The notes under the pieces are model-generated. The model did not search any database. It was not told the origin of the DNA and saw only the letters and a program-made list of their open reading frames with translations. The position numbers and the translations under genes are program-made. Of a stretch of 64,000 bases of DNA, positions 24,801 through 32,775 are shown piece by piece. Source of the stretch: G963708235 sp963708235 (lineage in GTDB: Bacteria > Actinomycetota > Acidimicrobiia > Spongiisociales > UBA5794); assembly GCA_963708235.1 (NCBI GenBank), contig OY970200.1:992001-1056000 (forward strand), in the 5' to 3' direction. Numbering within the stretch: position 1 is the first letter of the stretch; every line of letters begins with the position of its first letter.

Positions 24801-24874
24801 CCGCGGACCGCTGACCTCGTTTCGTCGCGGTCGCCGAATCCCGGTATCCCGTCACCTCGACCCGGGTCGACCGG

Positions 24875-24880
24875 TAGAGT
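24875..24880 (+). promoter_or_regulatory. -10 box of leaderless promoter for the methyltransferase at 24887
   Basis: TAGAGT, six bases before the ATG. Confidence 0.5.
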
Positions 24881-24886
24881 CTCCGG

Positions 24887-25579
24887 ATGGAAGCCACGAC
24901 CAGGTTCGACGGCATCGACGATCACCGTTCCGGTCCGCTCCGGCGGGCCGTTGCCGCACTGGAGGACGAGTCGGCGGTGGCGGATCGGCTCGATCGGCTC
25001 GAAGCCGCCCGCCGGGAACTGCGCGAGGACCGCACCCCGTTCGACGACCGGGATGGTGCGGTGACGGTCGGCGAGTTCAGCCGGCGTGTCTCCAAGCCGC
25101 CGGAGTGGTGTCGCTTTCTCCATGTGTTGGCGCGCGAGCTGGCGCCACGCACCGTGGTCGAGATGGGCACCGGTGTCGGGATCTCGGCGGCGGCCATCGC
25201 CTCTGCCCTTCCGCCAGGTGGTCTGATGTGGACCGTCGATCTCCGACCCGAATCCGGAGAGTATGCCCGCCGGCTCCTCGGCTCGCTCGGTCTCTCGGTG
25301 TTCGTGGTGACCGGGCGGTTCGACGAGATCCTCGACCAGGTGCTGTTCGAGGCGGAACCGCTCGATCTGCTCTTCGTCGATGGTCACCACCAGTACCAGC
25401 CGACCCTCGACTACACCGACCAGGCTGCCGGATACCTCTCCGATCGCGCCGTGGTGATCTACGACGACATCGCATGGTCGGACGGAATGCAGCAGGCCTG
25501 GGCGGAGATCCGCACCCAGGACCGGTGGGCCTGGACGCTCGATCTCGGCACCGTCGGAGTGTGCGGCGCCCGCCCCTGA
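24887..25579 (+). CDS. Class I SAM-dependent methyltransferase (Methyltransf_24 type)
   Basis: 230 residues. An N-terminal helical part (1-75) is rich in charged residues. SAM motif I is VVEMGTGVGISAAAIA (about 86-101), and LDLLFVDGHHQYQPTLDY matches the metal-linked DGxH segment of O-methyltransferases in this family. VVIYDDIAWSDGM follows. The substrate is unknown. The place between the exporter and rmlC suggests a sugar or glycan terminus, since terminal methylation is a known signal for ABC-exported polysaccharides. Confidence 0.78.
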   Translation: MEATTRFDGIDDHRSGPLRRAVAALEDESAVADRLDRLEAARRELREDRTPFDDRDGAVTVGEFSRRVSKPPEWCRFLHVLARELAPRTVVEMGTGVGISAAAIASALPPGGLMWTVDLRPESGEYARRLLGSLGLSVFVVTGRFDEILDQVLFEAEPLDLLFVDGHHQYQPTLDYTDQAAGYLSDRAVVIYDDIAWSDGMQQAWAEIRTQDRWAWTLDLGTVGVCGARP

Positions 25580-25628
25580 CAGGACATCGAGGGCACGGAT
25601 CCCAATTCCCCGACCCGACCAGGCTTCC

Positions 25629-25687
25629 CTCGATCGTGTTTGCCTCGACCATGTTTGCCTAGAACGTGCTGGCTCGACCATGCTGCC
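25629..25687 (+). repeat. Four imperfect tandem copies of a 15-base unit upstream of rmlC
   Basis: CTCGATCGTGTTTGC, CTCGACCATGTTTGC, CTAGAACGTGCTGG and CTCGACCATGCTGCC follow each other directly in the gap before rmlC. Copies 2 and 4 are the closest. This could be a regulatory array or remnants of duplication. No matching array was noticed elsewhere in the window. Confidence 0.45.
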
Positions 25688-25728
25688 ACCGCTCTGTCCA
25701 CCAGCCCCATGATCATGGGAGGATCACG

Positions 25729-26280
25729 ATGAAGGTTGTGACCACACCACTCGAGGGTCTCCTTGTCCTCGAACCGGTGGTGCACGGGGATCACCGGGGG
25801 TTCTTCATGGAGGCCTGGAACCGGGCAACCTTTGCCGAGGTGACCGGTCTCGACATCGAGTTCGTCCAGGACAATCACTCCCGATCTGCGGCCGGTGTGT
25901 TGCGTGGGCTGCACTACCAGGTCCCCCCGGCGCCGCAAGGCAAGCTGGTCCGGGTCGGTCAAGGCAAGGTGTGGGACGTCGCCGTCGATATCCGCCGGGT
26001 ATCACCGACGTTCGGTCAGTGGTTCGGCATCGAGCTGGCCGAAGAGAACCGACGCCAGCTCTGGGTACCTCCCGGTTTCGCCCACGGGTTCGTGGTCCTC
26101 AGCGACACCGCCGATCTGCTGTACAAGACGTCCGGCTACTACGCCGCCGAATGTGATCGGTCGCTGCGGTGGGACGACCCGGAGCTTGGCATCGACTGGC
26201 CGCTCGACGGGCCGCCGACGCTGTCGGACAAGGACCGCAGCGCCCCGCTGCTGGCCGATGCCCAGGTCTTCGAGGACTGA
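25729..26280 (+). CDS. rmlC: dTDP-4-dehydrorhamnose 3,5-epimerase
   Basis: 183-residue cupin enzyme, third step of dTDP-L-rhamnose synthesis. Family motifs are HGDHRGFFMEAWN (about 19-31), VQDNHSRSAAGVLRGLHYQ with catalytic H62, GKVWDVAVDIRR and WVPPGFAHGFVVLSD. The C-terminal YYAAECDRSLRWDDPELGI is typical. I chose the ATG at 25729 because GGGAGG lies upstream at good spacing. It is separated from rmlBAD by two genes on the other strand. Confidence 0.95.
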   Translation: MKVVTTPLEGLLVLEPVVHGDHRGFFMEAWNRATFAEVTGLDIEFVQDNHSRSAAGVLRGLHYQVPPAPQGKLVRVGQGKVWDVAVDIRRVSPTFGQWFGIELAEENRRQLWVPPGFAHGFVVLSDTADLLYKTSGYYAAECDRSLRWDDPELGIDWPLDGPPTLSDKDRSAPLLADAQVFED

Positions 26281-26323
26281 ACGGACGTCGAGGCCTGGAC
26301 GGGACGAGGGCTGGACTGGTGGG

Positions 26324-28519
26324 TCAGCTGGTCGGGATCGGGTGGAGCACCCGGTCGGCGCCGACGCCGGCCACCAGGAAGACACCCAACTCGTTGGCTC
26401 CGTCCCGCAGCGAGTCCGGTGGGAGCAAGGCGTCGAAGAGCCCGTCACCGTCTTCGGCGATGGTCAGCATGGTCACGGCGACGATCCGCCCGTTGACCGC
26501 AACGGCGACGATGTCCCCCTGCTCGCCGGCGCCTTCGAGACGGCCGCGGACCGCCAGCGGTTGGACATCGGCTCCGGTGTCGACGTCGTCGAAGCGATCG
26601 GGCTCCCGGAGTGTCAGCAACCCGTCGACGGTGTCGCCGGAGGGGAACGTGGCGACCTCGTCACCGAGCAGGTCGCCCTGACCGGCCGGGGCGAGCCCGA
26701 ACGGTCCGTCCGACCCGAACCGTTCGATCTTCTCGGCGGCCCGGGCGAGCGCCGCCGAACCATCCGCCACGAGTTCGATCGGTCCTTCGTTCCCCGCCAC
26801 CACGGTGCTGGTACGGTCCGGGCGCTGGTCGGCGACCAGCGACGTCCCGTCGAACTCCCAATCGACCTCGATGTCGAAGACGTCGACGATGGTCGGGATC
26901 ACATCGGTGGTGAGCGCCCGGTAGTCGTCGATTCCGCCCGTTGTCTGCCGGGGGATCTTGATGAACAGCGGAACCGGAGGGATGTCGCCCACGGTCTCCG
27001 GGGTCGACCGCCGCCGCGCCATCCCTGGTTGGAGGGTGACTCCGTGGTCGGAGACCACCACGATCATGGTGTCGTCGTAGATGCCGAGGGTCTCCAACCG
27101 GTCGATCACCTGACCGACGACGGTGTCGACGTACTGCACCTGGAGCAGGTGGAGCTGGTACACCTGGTCGACCAGCCACCGATCGTCGACCAGCACATCG
27201 TCCTGGATCCGACCGGGGAGACGCCCATCCCGCAGGTCGATCAGCTGGCCGTTGGGGAGATGGGTCCACGGCCCGTGCGGGAGCAGGGCATGGAGGAAGT
27301 GAAGGGTGGGCCTGTCCCGGGTGTCCTGGATACCATCGACGAAACGCGCCAGAGGGATGCGGCGGTCCTGGGCGACGGCGGCATGGAATTCCGACCTATT
27401 GTTGATGGCGACAGCGTCGTCCCCCCCATCCTCGTCGCCCGGCGAGGGTGTCTCCGGTTCCGTCCCCGGGGTCGCAGCCGTGGCGGCGGCGAAGTCGGCC
27501 CACGAATTGTCGATCGGGGGGAGTTCCCGGGTGAGGTCGTCCGGGAGGAAGAGGTGTCCGGCGACCACCCTCAGATCACTGCTCATCCTCCGCCACCGTT
27601 GTGTCAGCGGGATCTGCTGGGCCGGATCGTCTGCCACGCAGGTCTCCGGAGCGCACAGGCGGGTGAGGATCTCGGTGACCGCCATGTGGTGGGATCGCTC
27701 GAGCAGCGAGAACAGGTTCTCGGGGTGATCGTTCAGCGTCGGAAGCGCCCCGTCGGGTGGCTCGCGTCCGGTGAGGATGGCGGGCACCGCCAACTGGGTC
27801 AGATAACGGGGGCTGACCGCATTGCGGTACCAGGTGCCGTCACGCGCCAACCGGGCGAAGTTCGGATACAGCGACTCCTGCAGGTTGCCGTCGGCATCCA
27901 TCAGCGACGAGACAGGGAACTCGTCGAAGACGAGGAAGACCACCGGTGCCGGTGACCGTACCTCGGCGGGACCGGCTGCCGCCGCCGCCGAGCCGATCAC
28001 CAGTTGGGATGTCGCCGACACGAACAGGAACAAACCGAGCAGGACCAGCGGTACCAGCGCCCCCCATCGCAGCACCGAGCGCAGCGCATCCGACCGCAGG
28101 TAGAGCACGGCGAGCCCGGCTCCGGCGATTCCGGCGAGGATGATCTGACTCCAGCCGGGAAGCCCTCCGAGCGGGATCCGGTCGATGACCTGGATGGTGA
28201 GCACGCCACCGAGCACAGCGAGCACCGCGGCGTGGAGGATGGTTCCGGTGCGTCGGTCGATCTGGCGGATCGCAAGCACCACTCCCGCCACGATGAGGGG
28301 GATGACCACTGTGAGCAGGATGCCGAGGGCCACGATGTCGACCGTAGGGGCGTTCCTGGCGAGAAAGAACTCGGCGTTACGTCCCAACAGGTCGAGTAGT
28401 GGCTGCGCCACGGCCAGACCGAAGAGCAATACGGTGGATGCCACCACGTCGAAGGTTCCCACCGCACCGTCGGTTGCGACGTCTCTCGGATGATGAGCAG
28501 GGGCGGCGGCTGCGGTCAT
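26324..28519 (-). CDS. Membrane-anchored sulfatase/alkaline-phosphatase-superfamily protein
   Basis: 731 residues. Five membrane helices occupy about residues 24-180. A large outer domain follows with the superfamily metal site elements VVFLVFDEFPVSSLM (about 192-206) and IVVVSDHGVTLQPGM, as well as the LPHGPWTHLPNGQ segment. This is the layout of LtaS-like or phosphoethanolamine-transferase-like enzymes, which act outside the membrane on phosphate or sulfate esters. The usual nucleophile motif is not clear, so the reaction is open. Modification or trimming of the surface glycan fits the neighbours. It is downstream of, and co-directional with, the small gene at 28581. Confidence 0.75.
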   Translation of the reverse strand: MTAAAAPAHHPRDVATDGAVGTFDVVASTVLLFGLAVAQPLLDLLGRNAEFFLARNAPTVDIVALGILLTVVIPLIVAGVVLAIRQIDRRTGTILHAAVLAVLGGVLTIQVIDRIPLGGLPGWSQIILAGIAGAGLAVLYLRSDALRSVLRWGALVPLVLLGLFLFVSATSQLVIGSAAAAAGPAEVRSPAPVVFLVFDEFPVSSLMDADGNLQESLYPNFARLARDGTWYRNAVSPRYLTQLAVPAILTGREPPDGALPTLNDHPENLFSLLERSHHMAVTEILTRLCAPETCVADDPAQQIPLTQRWRRMSSDLRVVAGHLFLPDDLTRELPPIDNSWADFAAATAATPGTEPETPSPGDEDGGDDAVAINNRSEFHAAVAQDRRIPLARFVDGIQDTRDRPTLHFLHALLPHGPWTHLPNGQLIDLRDGRLPGRIQDDVLVDDRWLVDQVYQLHLLQVQYVDTVVGQVIDRLETLGIYDDTMIVVVSDHGVTLQPGMARRRSTPETVGDIPPVPLFIKIPRQTTGGIDDYRALTTDVIPTIVDVFDIEVDWEFDGTSLVADQRPDRTSTVVAGNEGPIELVADGSAALARAAEKIERFGSDGPFGLAPAGQGDLLGDEVATFPSGDTVDGLLTLREPDRFDDVDTGADVQPLAVRGRLEGAGEQGDIVAVAVNGRIVAVTMLTIAEDGDGLFDALLPPDSLRDGANELGVFLVAGVGADRVLHPIPTS

Positions 28520-28580
28520 CGCGGACTCGGTGAGCGGTGGCTACGAGTCGCCGGCAGATCAGAGTTCAGGGTGCGGCCGG

Positions 28581-28793
28581 TCAGGAGGAAGGAGGAGCGA
28601 CCGGAGTGTCGGACGGATCCGTCACGCCGTCGGCCGACGGGGTGACGTTGTCGGCGATCGCCGCCTTGTTCTGCTTCTTCAACAGGCGGCGCCCTTTGGT
28701 CTTTACCAGCATGGTGACTCCGGCTGCACCACCCAGGACCGCCTGGATGATGAGGGATCCGGTGCCAGGGTCGAGGTAGGCGATCAATTTCAT
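28581..28793 (-). CDS. Small conserved membrane protein with YLDPGTGS motif
   Basis: 70 residues: MKLIAYLDPGTGSLIIQ, one membrane helix (about 12-30), a basic patch KTKGRRLLKKQNK and an acidic, proline-rich tail. From memory, short proteins with the YLDPGTGS start are often encoded next to sulfatase-like membrane enzymes, as here. Function is unknown, and an accessory subunit is the obvious guess. The start is supported by AGGAGG seven bases before the ATG. Confidence 0.7.
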   Translation of the reverse strand: MKLIAYLDPGTGSLIIQAVLGGAAGVTMLVKTKGRRLLKKQNKAAIADNVTPSADGVTDPSDTPVAPPSS

Positions 28794-28864
28794 CGAGTTG
28801 CCTCCTTGGGGGGCACCCCTGACCGCAGCCGATCGAGATCCGGGGCGTTACACATACAATCGGC

Positions 28865-28893
28865 AGTATATCGGCAGGTGACGTCACGTTGAA
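28865..28893 (-). promoter_or_regulatory. Promoter of the small gene and sulfatase-like gene, with palindrome
   Basis: TATACT at 28870-28865 and TTCAAC at 28893-28888, 17 bases apart on the minus strand. The spacer holds the perfect 10-base palindrome GTGACGTCAC (28878-28887), a possible operator. Confidence 0.45.
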
Positions 28894-28966
28894 CACAAAG
28901 TGAACGGCAGGTCACGGACGGCGGTGGGCCCGGGTCCGCCGAGGCTCTCCATCGGAACGGAGTGTG

Positions 28967-28972
28967 TAGCCT
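28967..28972 (+). promoter_or_regulatory. -10 box for the rmlBAD operon
   Basis: TAGCCT. The predicted start near 28979 gives a leader of about 22 bases to the ATG at 29002. Confidence 0.4.
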
Positions 28973-29001
28973 GACGCCGTTCATCAACCATGGGACGTGA
29001 C

Positions 29002-29976
29002 ATGACGCGCTATCTCGTAACCGGCGGTGCCGGGTTCATCGGGTCGAACTTCATCCGGTTTGTCGCCGAGCGGGAGCCTGACGCCACCTTCGTCAACCTC
29101 GATTCGCTGACCTATGCCGGGGTGAAGGCCACCGTCGAGGAGTTGGACACCCTTCCCGGTCACCGTTTCGTCCATGGCGACATCCGCAATGGCGAGCTCG
29201 TCGCCGAGCTCGTCGCCGATATCGACGTGCTGGTCAACTTCGCCGCCGAGAGCCATGTCGACCGGTCCATCGACGGTCCTGCGGTGTTCCTCGACACCAA
29301 TGTGGTCGGGACCGGTGTCCTCATCGATGCGGCGCGGCGGGCCGGGGTTCCGAGGTATATCCAGGTCTCGACCGACGAGGTCTACGGATCGATCGCCGAG
29401 GGCCATGCCACCGAGGACGACCCGCTGCTTCCCTCGTCACCGTATTCGGCGTCCAAAGCCGGCGCCGATCTCCTGGTCCAGTCCTACGCACATACCTTCG
29501 ACTACCCGGCGATCATCACCCGCTGCACCAACAACTACGGTCCGTACCAGTTCCCCGAGAAGCTGATCCCGCTGTTCATCACCAACCTCGCCGAGGGGGG
29601 GACGGTGCCGCTGTACGGCGACGGATTGAACGAACGGGACTGGTTGTACGTCGAGGACCACTGCTCGGCGATCCATCTGCTGGTCCACGCCGGTGAACCC
29701 GGTGAGGTCTACAACATCGGTGCCAACGCCCAGGTCGCCAACGTCGATCTCACCCACCGCCTGATCGCCCTGACCGGGCGCGACGAGTCGGCAATCGAGT
29801 ATGTGGCCGACCGTCCCGGGCACGACCGGCGATATGCCGTCGACTCCTCCAAGATCAGGGCGCTCGGTTGGGCCCCCGCCCACACCATCGACGAGAGGCT
29901 GGCCGACACCGCCGAGTGGTACGCCAGCCGCGAGGACTGGTGGCGACCGCTCAAGAACATCAAAGCGAAGGGATGA
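29002..29976 (+). CDS. rmlB: dTDP-glucose 4,6-dehydratase
   Basis: 324 residues, short-chain dehydrogenase fold, second step of dTDP-rhamnose synthesis. The NAD motif is GGAGFIG (7-13), the substrate motif is AAESHVDRSI, the catalytic pair is in YSASKAG (Y148, K152), and RCTNNYGPYQFPEKLIPL is a full RmlB signature. I start at ATG 29002 (TRYLVTGGAG) because GGGA lies six bases upstream. An in-frame ATG at 28990 would add four residues. The stop overlaps the rmlA start. Confidence 0.95.
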   Translation: MTRYLVTGGAGFIGSNFIRFVAEREPDATFVNLDSLTYAGVKATVEELDTLPGHRFVHGDIRNGELVAELVADIDVLVNFAAESHVDRSIDGPAVFLDTNVVGTGVLIDAARRAGVPRYIQVSTDEVYGSIAEGHATEDDPLLPSSPYSASKAGADLLVQSYAHTFDYPAIITRCTNNYGPYQFPEKLIPLFITNLAEGGTVPLYGDGLNERDWLYVEDHCSAIHLLVHAGEPGEVYNIGANAQVANVDLTHRLIALTGRDESAIEYVADRPGHDRRYAVDSSKIRALGWAPAHTIDERLADTAEWYASREDWWRPLKNIKAKG

Positions 29977-30855
29977 CGATGAAAGGGATCGTTCTCGCCG
30001 GTGGCGCCGGCAGCAGGCTCGACCCGATCACCCGGGTCGCCTCCAAGCAACTCCAGCCGGTCTACGACAAGCCCATGGTGTATTACCCGCTGGCGACGCT
30101 GATGACCGCCGGGATCCGTGACATCCTTCTCATCACCACCCCGGTCGACCAACCCCGTTTCGAGCACCTGCTCGGTGACGGCAGCCAGTGGGGGATCACG
30201 CTCTCGTACGCCATCCAGGAGAAGCCACAGGGCATCGCCCAGGCCTTTCTGGTCGGCGCCGAGTTCGTGGGCGGGGAGCCGGTGGCGCTGATCCTCGGTG
30301 ACAACATCTTCCACGGTGAGATGCGTCTCGACGAGGCGGTCGGCTCGTTCGCCGGCGGTGCCGTCGTCTTCGCCTACCCGGTCAGCGATCCCGAGCGCTA
30401 CGGGGTCGTCGAGTTCGATGCCGAGGGTCGGGCGGTGTCACTCGAGGAGAAACCCGCCGAGCCCCGCTCCCGGTATGCGGTCCCCGGTTTCTATCTCTAC
30501 GACGCCGATGTCGTCGGGATCGCCGAGAACCTGGCGCCTTCGGCCCGTGGTGCAGCTCGAGATCACCGATCTCAACCGGGTCTATCTCGAGCGCGGGGAC
30601 CTGCGGGTCCACAAGATGGGTCGCGGGGTGGCATGGCTCGACAGTGGAACCCACGACAGCCTGCTCCAGGCGGCCAACTTCATCGCCACCATCGAGCACC
30701 GCCAGGGCACCAAGATCGCCTGTCTGGAGGAGATCGCCTACCGCAGCGGCTACGTCGACGCCGCCCACATGCGGGCGCTGCTCGATACGATGCCGAACTC
30801 CACCTACCGGGATTATGTCCGGGAGATCCTCGAAGAGGGCGAAGCAGCGACGTGA
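29973..30855 (+). CDS. rmlA: Glucose-1-phosphate thymidylyltransferase, one-base insertion near 30553
   Basis: First enzyme of dTDP-rhamnose synthesis, making dTDP-glucose. The nucleotide motif LAGGAGSRLDPITRVASKQL, PMVYYPLATLM, LGDNIFHG and VVEFDAEGRAVSLEEKP are all present. The frame breaks after PSARG. Removing the C at 30553 from TGCAGCTCG restores PSARGELEITDLNRVYLE, the expected sequence, through to 30855, giving 293 residues. Without that repair the frame runs open into rmlD. The start is ATG 29973 (ATGA overlap with rmlB) or 29979. A sequencing error is the likeliest cause. Confidence 0.9.
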
Positions 30856-31697
30856 TCGTCGTCACCGGCGCCGACGGGCAACTCGGCACCGCCTTCCGTC
30901 ACCTGCTCCCGCAGGCCGTCTTTCTCACCCGTCACGAGCTCGATCTGTCACATGTCGCCGGGATCGGTGCGGTGCTCGACCGGTATTCGCCGACGGTGCT
31001 GATCAATTGCGCCGCCTATACCGCCGTGGACCGGGCCGAAGACGAGCGGGACCTGGCGACCACGATCAACGGCGATGCCGTCACCGAGATGGCCCGATAC
31101 ACCTCGGCACACGACATCCCGTTCGTCACCTACTCGACCGACTACGTGTTCTCCGGGACCGGTTCCAGCCCCTATCTCGAGTCGGCACCGGTGGATCCGG
31201 TCAACGCCTACGGTCAGAGCAAGCTGGTGGGCGAGCGGGGAGCGCTGCGGGAACACCCCGGAGCGCTGGTGATCCGCACCTCGTGGGTGGTGTCCGGCAC
31301 GCATCCCAACTTCGTCGCCACGATGCTCCGTCTCGCCCCGGAGCGGCAACTGAGTGTCGTCGCCGACCAGCGCGGTCGCCCCACCATCGCCGCCGACCTG
31401 GCGGTCGCCACCCTGGCGGCGCTCGATGCCGGCGTCGCCGGACTGCTCCACCTCGCCAACCAGGGGGAGACCACCTGGTTCGAGTTGGCGCAGACCGCAG
31501 TGACGCTCGCCGGGATCCCGGCGGACCGGATCCAGCCCTGCCGGACCGAGGACTACCCGACACCGGCGCAGCGTCCCGCCTATTCGGTACTCGGCTCGGA
31601 ACGGCTCGGACCGCTCGGTCTCGACCCTCTTCCCGACTGGCGAGCCTCGCTTCCCGGGGTCGTCGCCCAACTCGCCGCACGGGCACCCGGCGACTGA
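30852..31697 (+). CDS. rmlD: dTDP-4-dehydrorhamnose reductase
   Basis: 281 residues, last step of dTDP-L-rhamnose synthesis. The NADPH motif is VTGADGQLG, followed by INCAAYTAVDRAEDE, STDYVFSG and the catalytic YGQSK (about 119-123). RTSWVVSG and PTIAADLA are also typical. The GTG start at 30852 overlaps the rmlA stop as GTGA, so rmlBAD are tightly coupled. The long open frame from 29868 to 31697 that joins this gene to rmlA comes from the rmlA frameshift and is not a real fusion. Confidence 0.95.
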   Translation: MIVVTGADGQLGTAFRHLLPQAVFLTRHELDLSHVAGIGAVLDRYSPTVLINCAAYTAVDRAEDERDLATTINGDAVTEMARYTSAHDIPFVTYSTDYVFSGTGSSPYLESAPVDPVNAYGQSKLVGERGALREHPGALVIRTSWVVSGTHPNFVATMLRLAPERQLSVVADQRGRPTIAADLAVATLAALDAGVAGLLHLANQGETTWFELAQTAVTLAGIPADRIQPCRTEDYPTPAQRPAYSVLGSERLGPLGLDPLPDWRASLPGVVAQLAARAPGD

Positions 31698-31777
31698 GAC
31701 CGGTGCCGGTCACCGGGCCCACCGATGCCGCCCCGACGGTTCTTTCGGGCGGGTGTGCCGATCTGGAGGTGGAGGGC

Positions 31778-32725
31778 TCAGCGGCGACGGCGTCCGAATC
31801 GCCGCCGGGGGCGGGGACGGTCTTCGGGGCGGTCCTCGACCGCAACGGCTTCGAGCCGTCGCAGCGCCCGGTTGGCGTCCTTCGCCGCATCTTCGGCGGT
31901 GAATGCCCGACCCATCCAGGTGGCGGCGATCCGTCCCGCCTCGAGCCGTCGGGCGAAGTCGTCGGGATCGACCCGGTTCAGGTAGGGGACCTCGGGATCC
32001 TTCGCCGACCAGCGTTCGGTGAATGCCAGCCGGTTGCGGCGGTAGAGCTGGGTCTTCCCGTCGATGGTGTCGACCGAGGCGCTACCCACGTGGTCCGCCA
32101 GGACCCGTTCGTCGAGCACGACATCCAGACCGTTGGCCCAGACCTTCCACAGCAGGTCCAGATCTTCGGCGCTGGCTCTCCCGTACCGTTCGTCCCACCC
32201 GCCGAGGGCGCGCACCGTGGCCGATTCCATCACGTAGATCACCCCGCTGGGGAGACTGCGGAAAGGTGGCGCCACCACGCGGTCGGTGCCAGGCTCGGCC
32301 CTCACCGAGAACGCATTGCCGGCGCTGGTCACCGCCGGGAGCACGATTCCGGCCCGGGGATGATCCTCGAAAGTGGCGAGCAGCGGCGACGCCCAACCCG
32401 GAGGCAACTCGGTGTCGTTGTTGACAAACGCCACATGGGTTCCCGCCGATGAGGCAAGCCCGGAGTTCATCCCGGCGGCGAAGCCGAGGTTGGTCTTGTT
32501 GAGGACGGGGGTGTCCGCCGCAGATGCGGCGAACGCCGCAGCCTCCGGTTCGGACCCGTTGTCGACGACCACCAACTCGTACGGCACGTCGGTGTGGGCC
32601 CGGATCGAGGCGATGCACCGCCGGGTCAGGTCGGCATGGTTCCACGCCAACACGATCACGCTCAGCCGGGTCGGGGCGGGTGGGGACACCGGCCGGGAGG
32701 CGCCGAGGTCGTCCGGGGCACTCAT
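31778..32725 (-). CDS. GT2 glycosyltransferase
   Basis: 315 residues. LSVIVLAWNHADLTRRCIAS (about 21-40) opens the GT-A fold, LVVVDNGSEPEA gives the nucleotide-binding aspartate, and VAFVNNDTELPPGW is the metal-binding motif. GGWDERYGRASAEDLDL matches the catalytic-base region. The family includes rhamnosyltransferases, which would suit the adjacent rml genes, but the donor is not proven. The C-terminus is very arginine-rich. The start ATG 32725 is supported by a TAGAGT box six bases upstream. Confidence 0.83.
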   Translation of the reverse strand: MSAPDDLGASRPVSPPAPTRLSVIVLAWNHADLTRRCIASIRAHTDVPYELVVVDNGSEPEAAAFAASAADTPVLNKTNLGFAAGMNSGLASSAGTHVAFVNNDTELPPGWASPLLATFEDHPRAGIVLPAVTSAGNAFSVRAEPGTDRVVAPPFRSLPSGVIYVMESATVRALGGWDERYGRASAEDLDLLWKVWANGLDVVLDERVLADHVGSASVDTIDGKTQLYRRNRLAFTERWSAKDPEVPYLNRVDPDDFARRLEAGRIAATWMGRAFTAEDAAKDANRALRRLEAVAVEDRPEDRPRPRRRFGRRRR

Positions 32726-32731
32726 CCGGGC

Positions 32732-32737
32732 ACTCTA
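32732..32737 (-). promoter_or_regulatory. -10 box of leaderless promoter for the GT2 gene at 32725
   Basis: TAGAGT on the minus strand, six bases before the ATG. Confidence 0.5.
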
Positions 32738-32775
32738 TCCAGTCGTTGCACGATGACCCGGTGTTCCACGATTCC

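Noticed and set aside
25895..27955. 686-residue plus-strand open frame
   Set aside because: It runs through rmlC in another frame and antisense to the sulfatase-like gene, without any domain.
29868..31697. 609-residue open frame that looks like an RmlA-RmlD fusion
   Set aside because: The join contains about 100 residues of non-homologous sequence made by the one-base insertion near 30553. With that base removed rmlA ends normally at 30855, overlapping the rmlD start.
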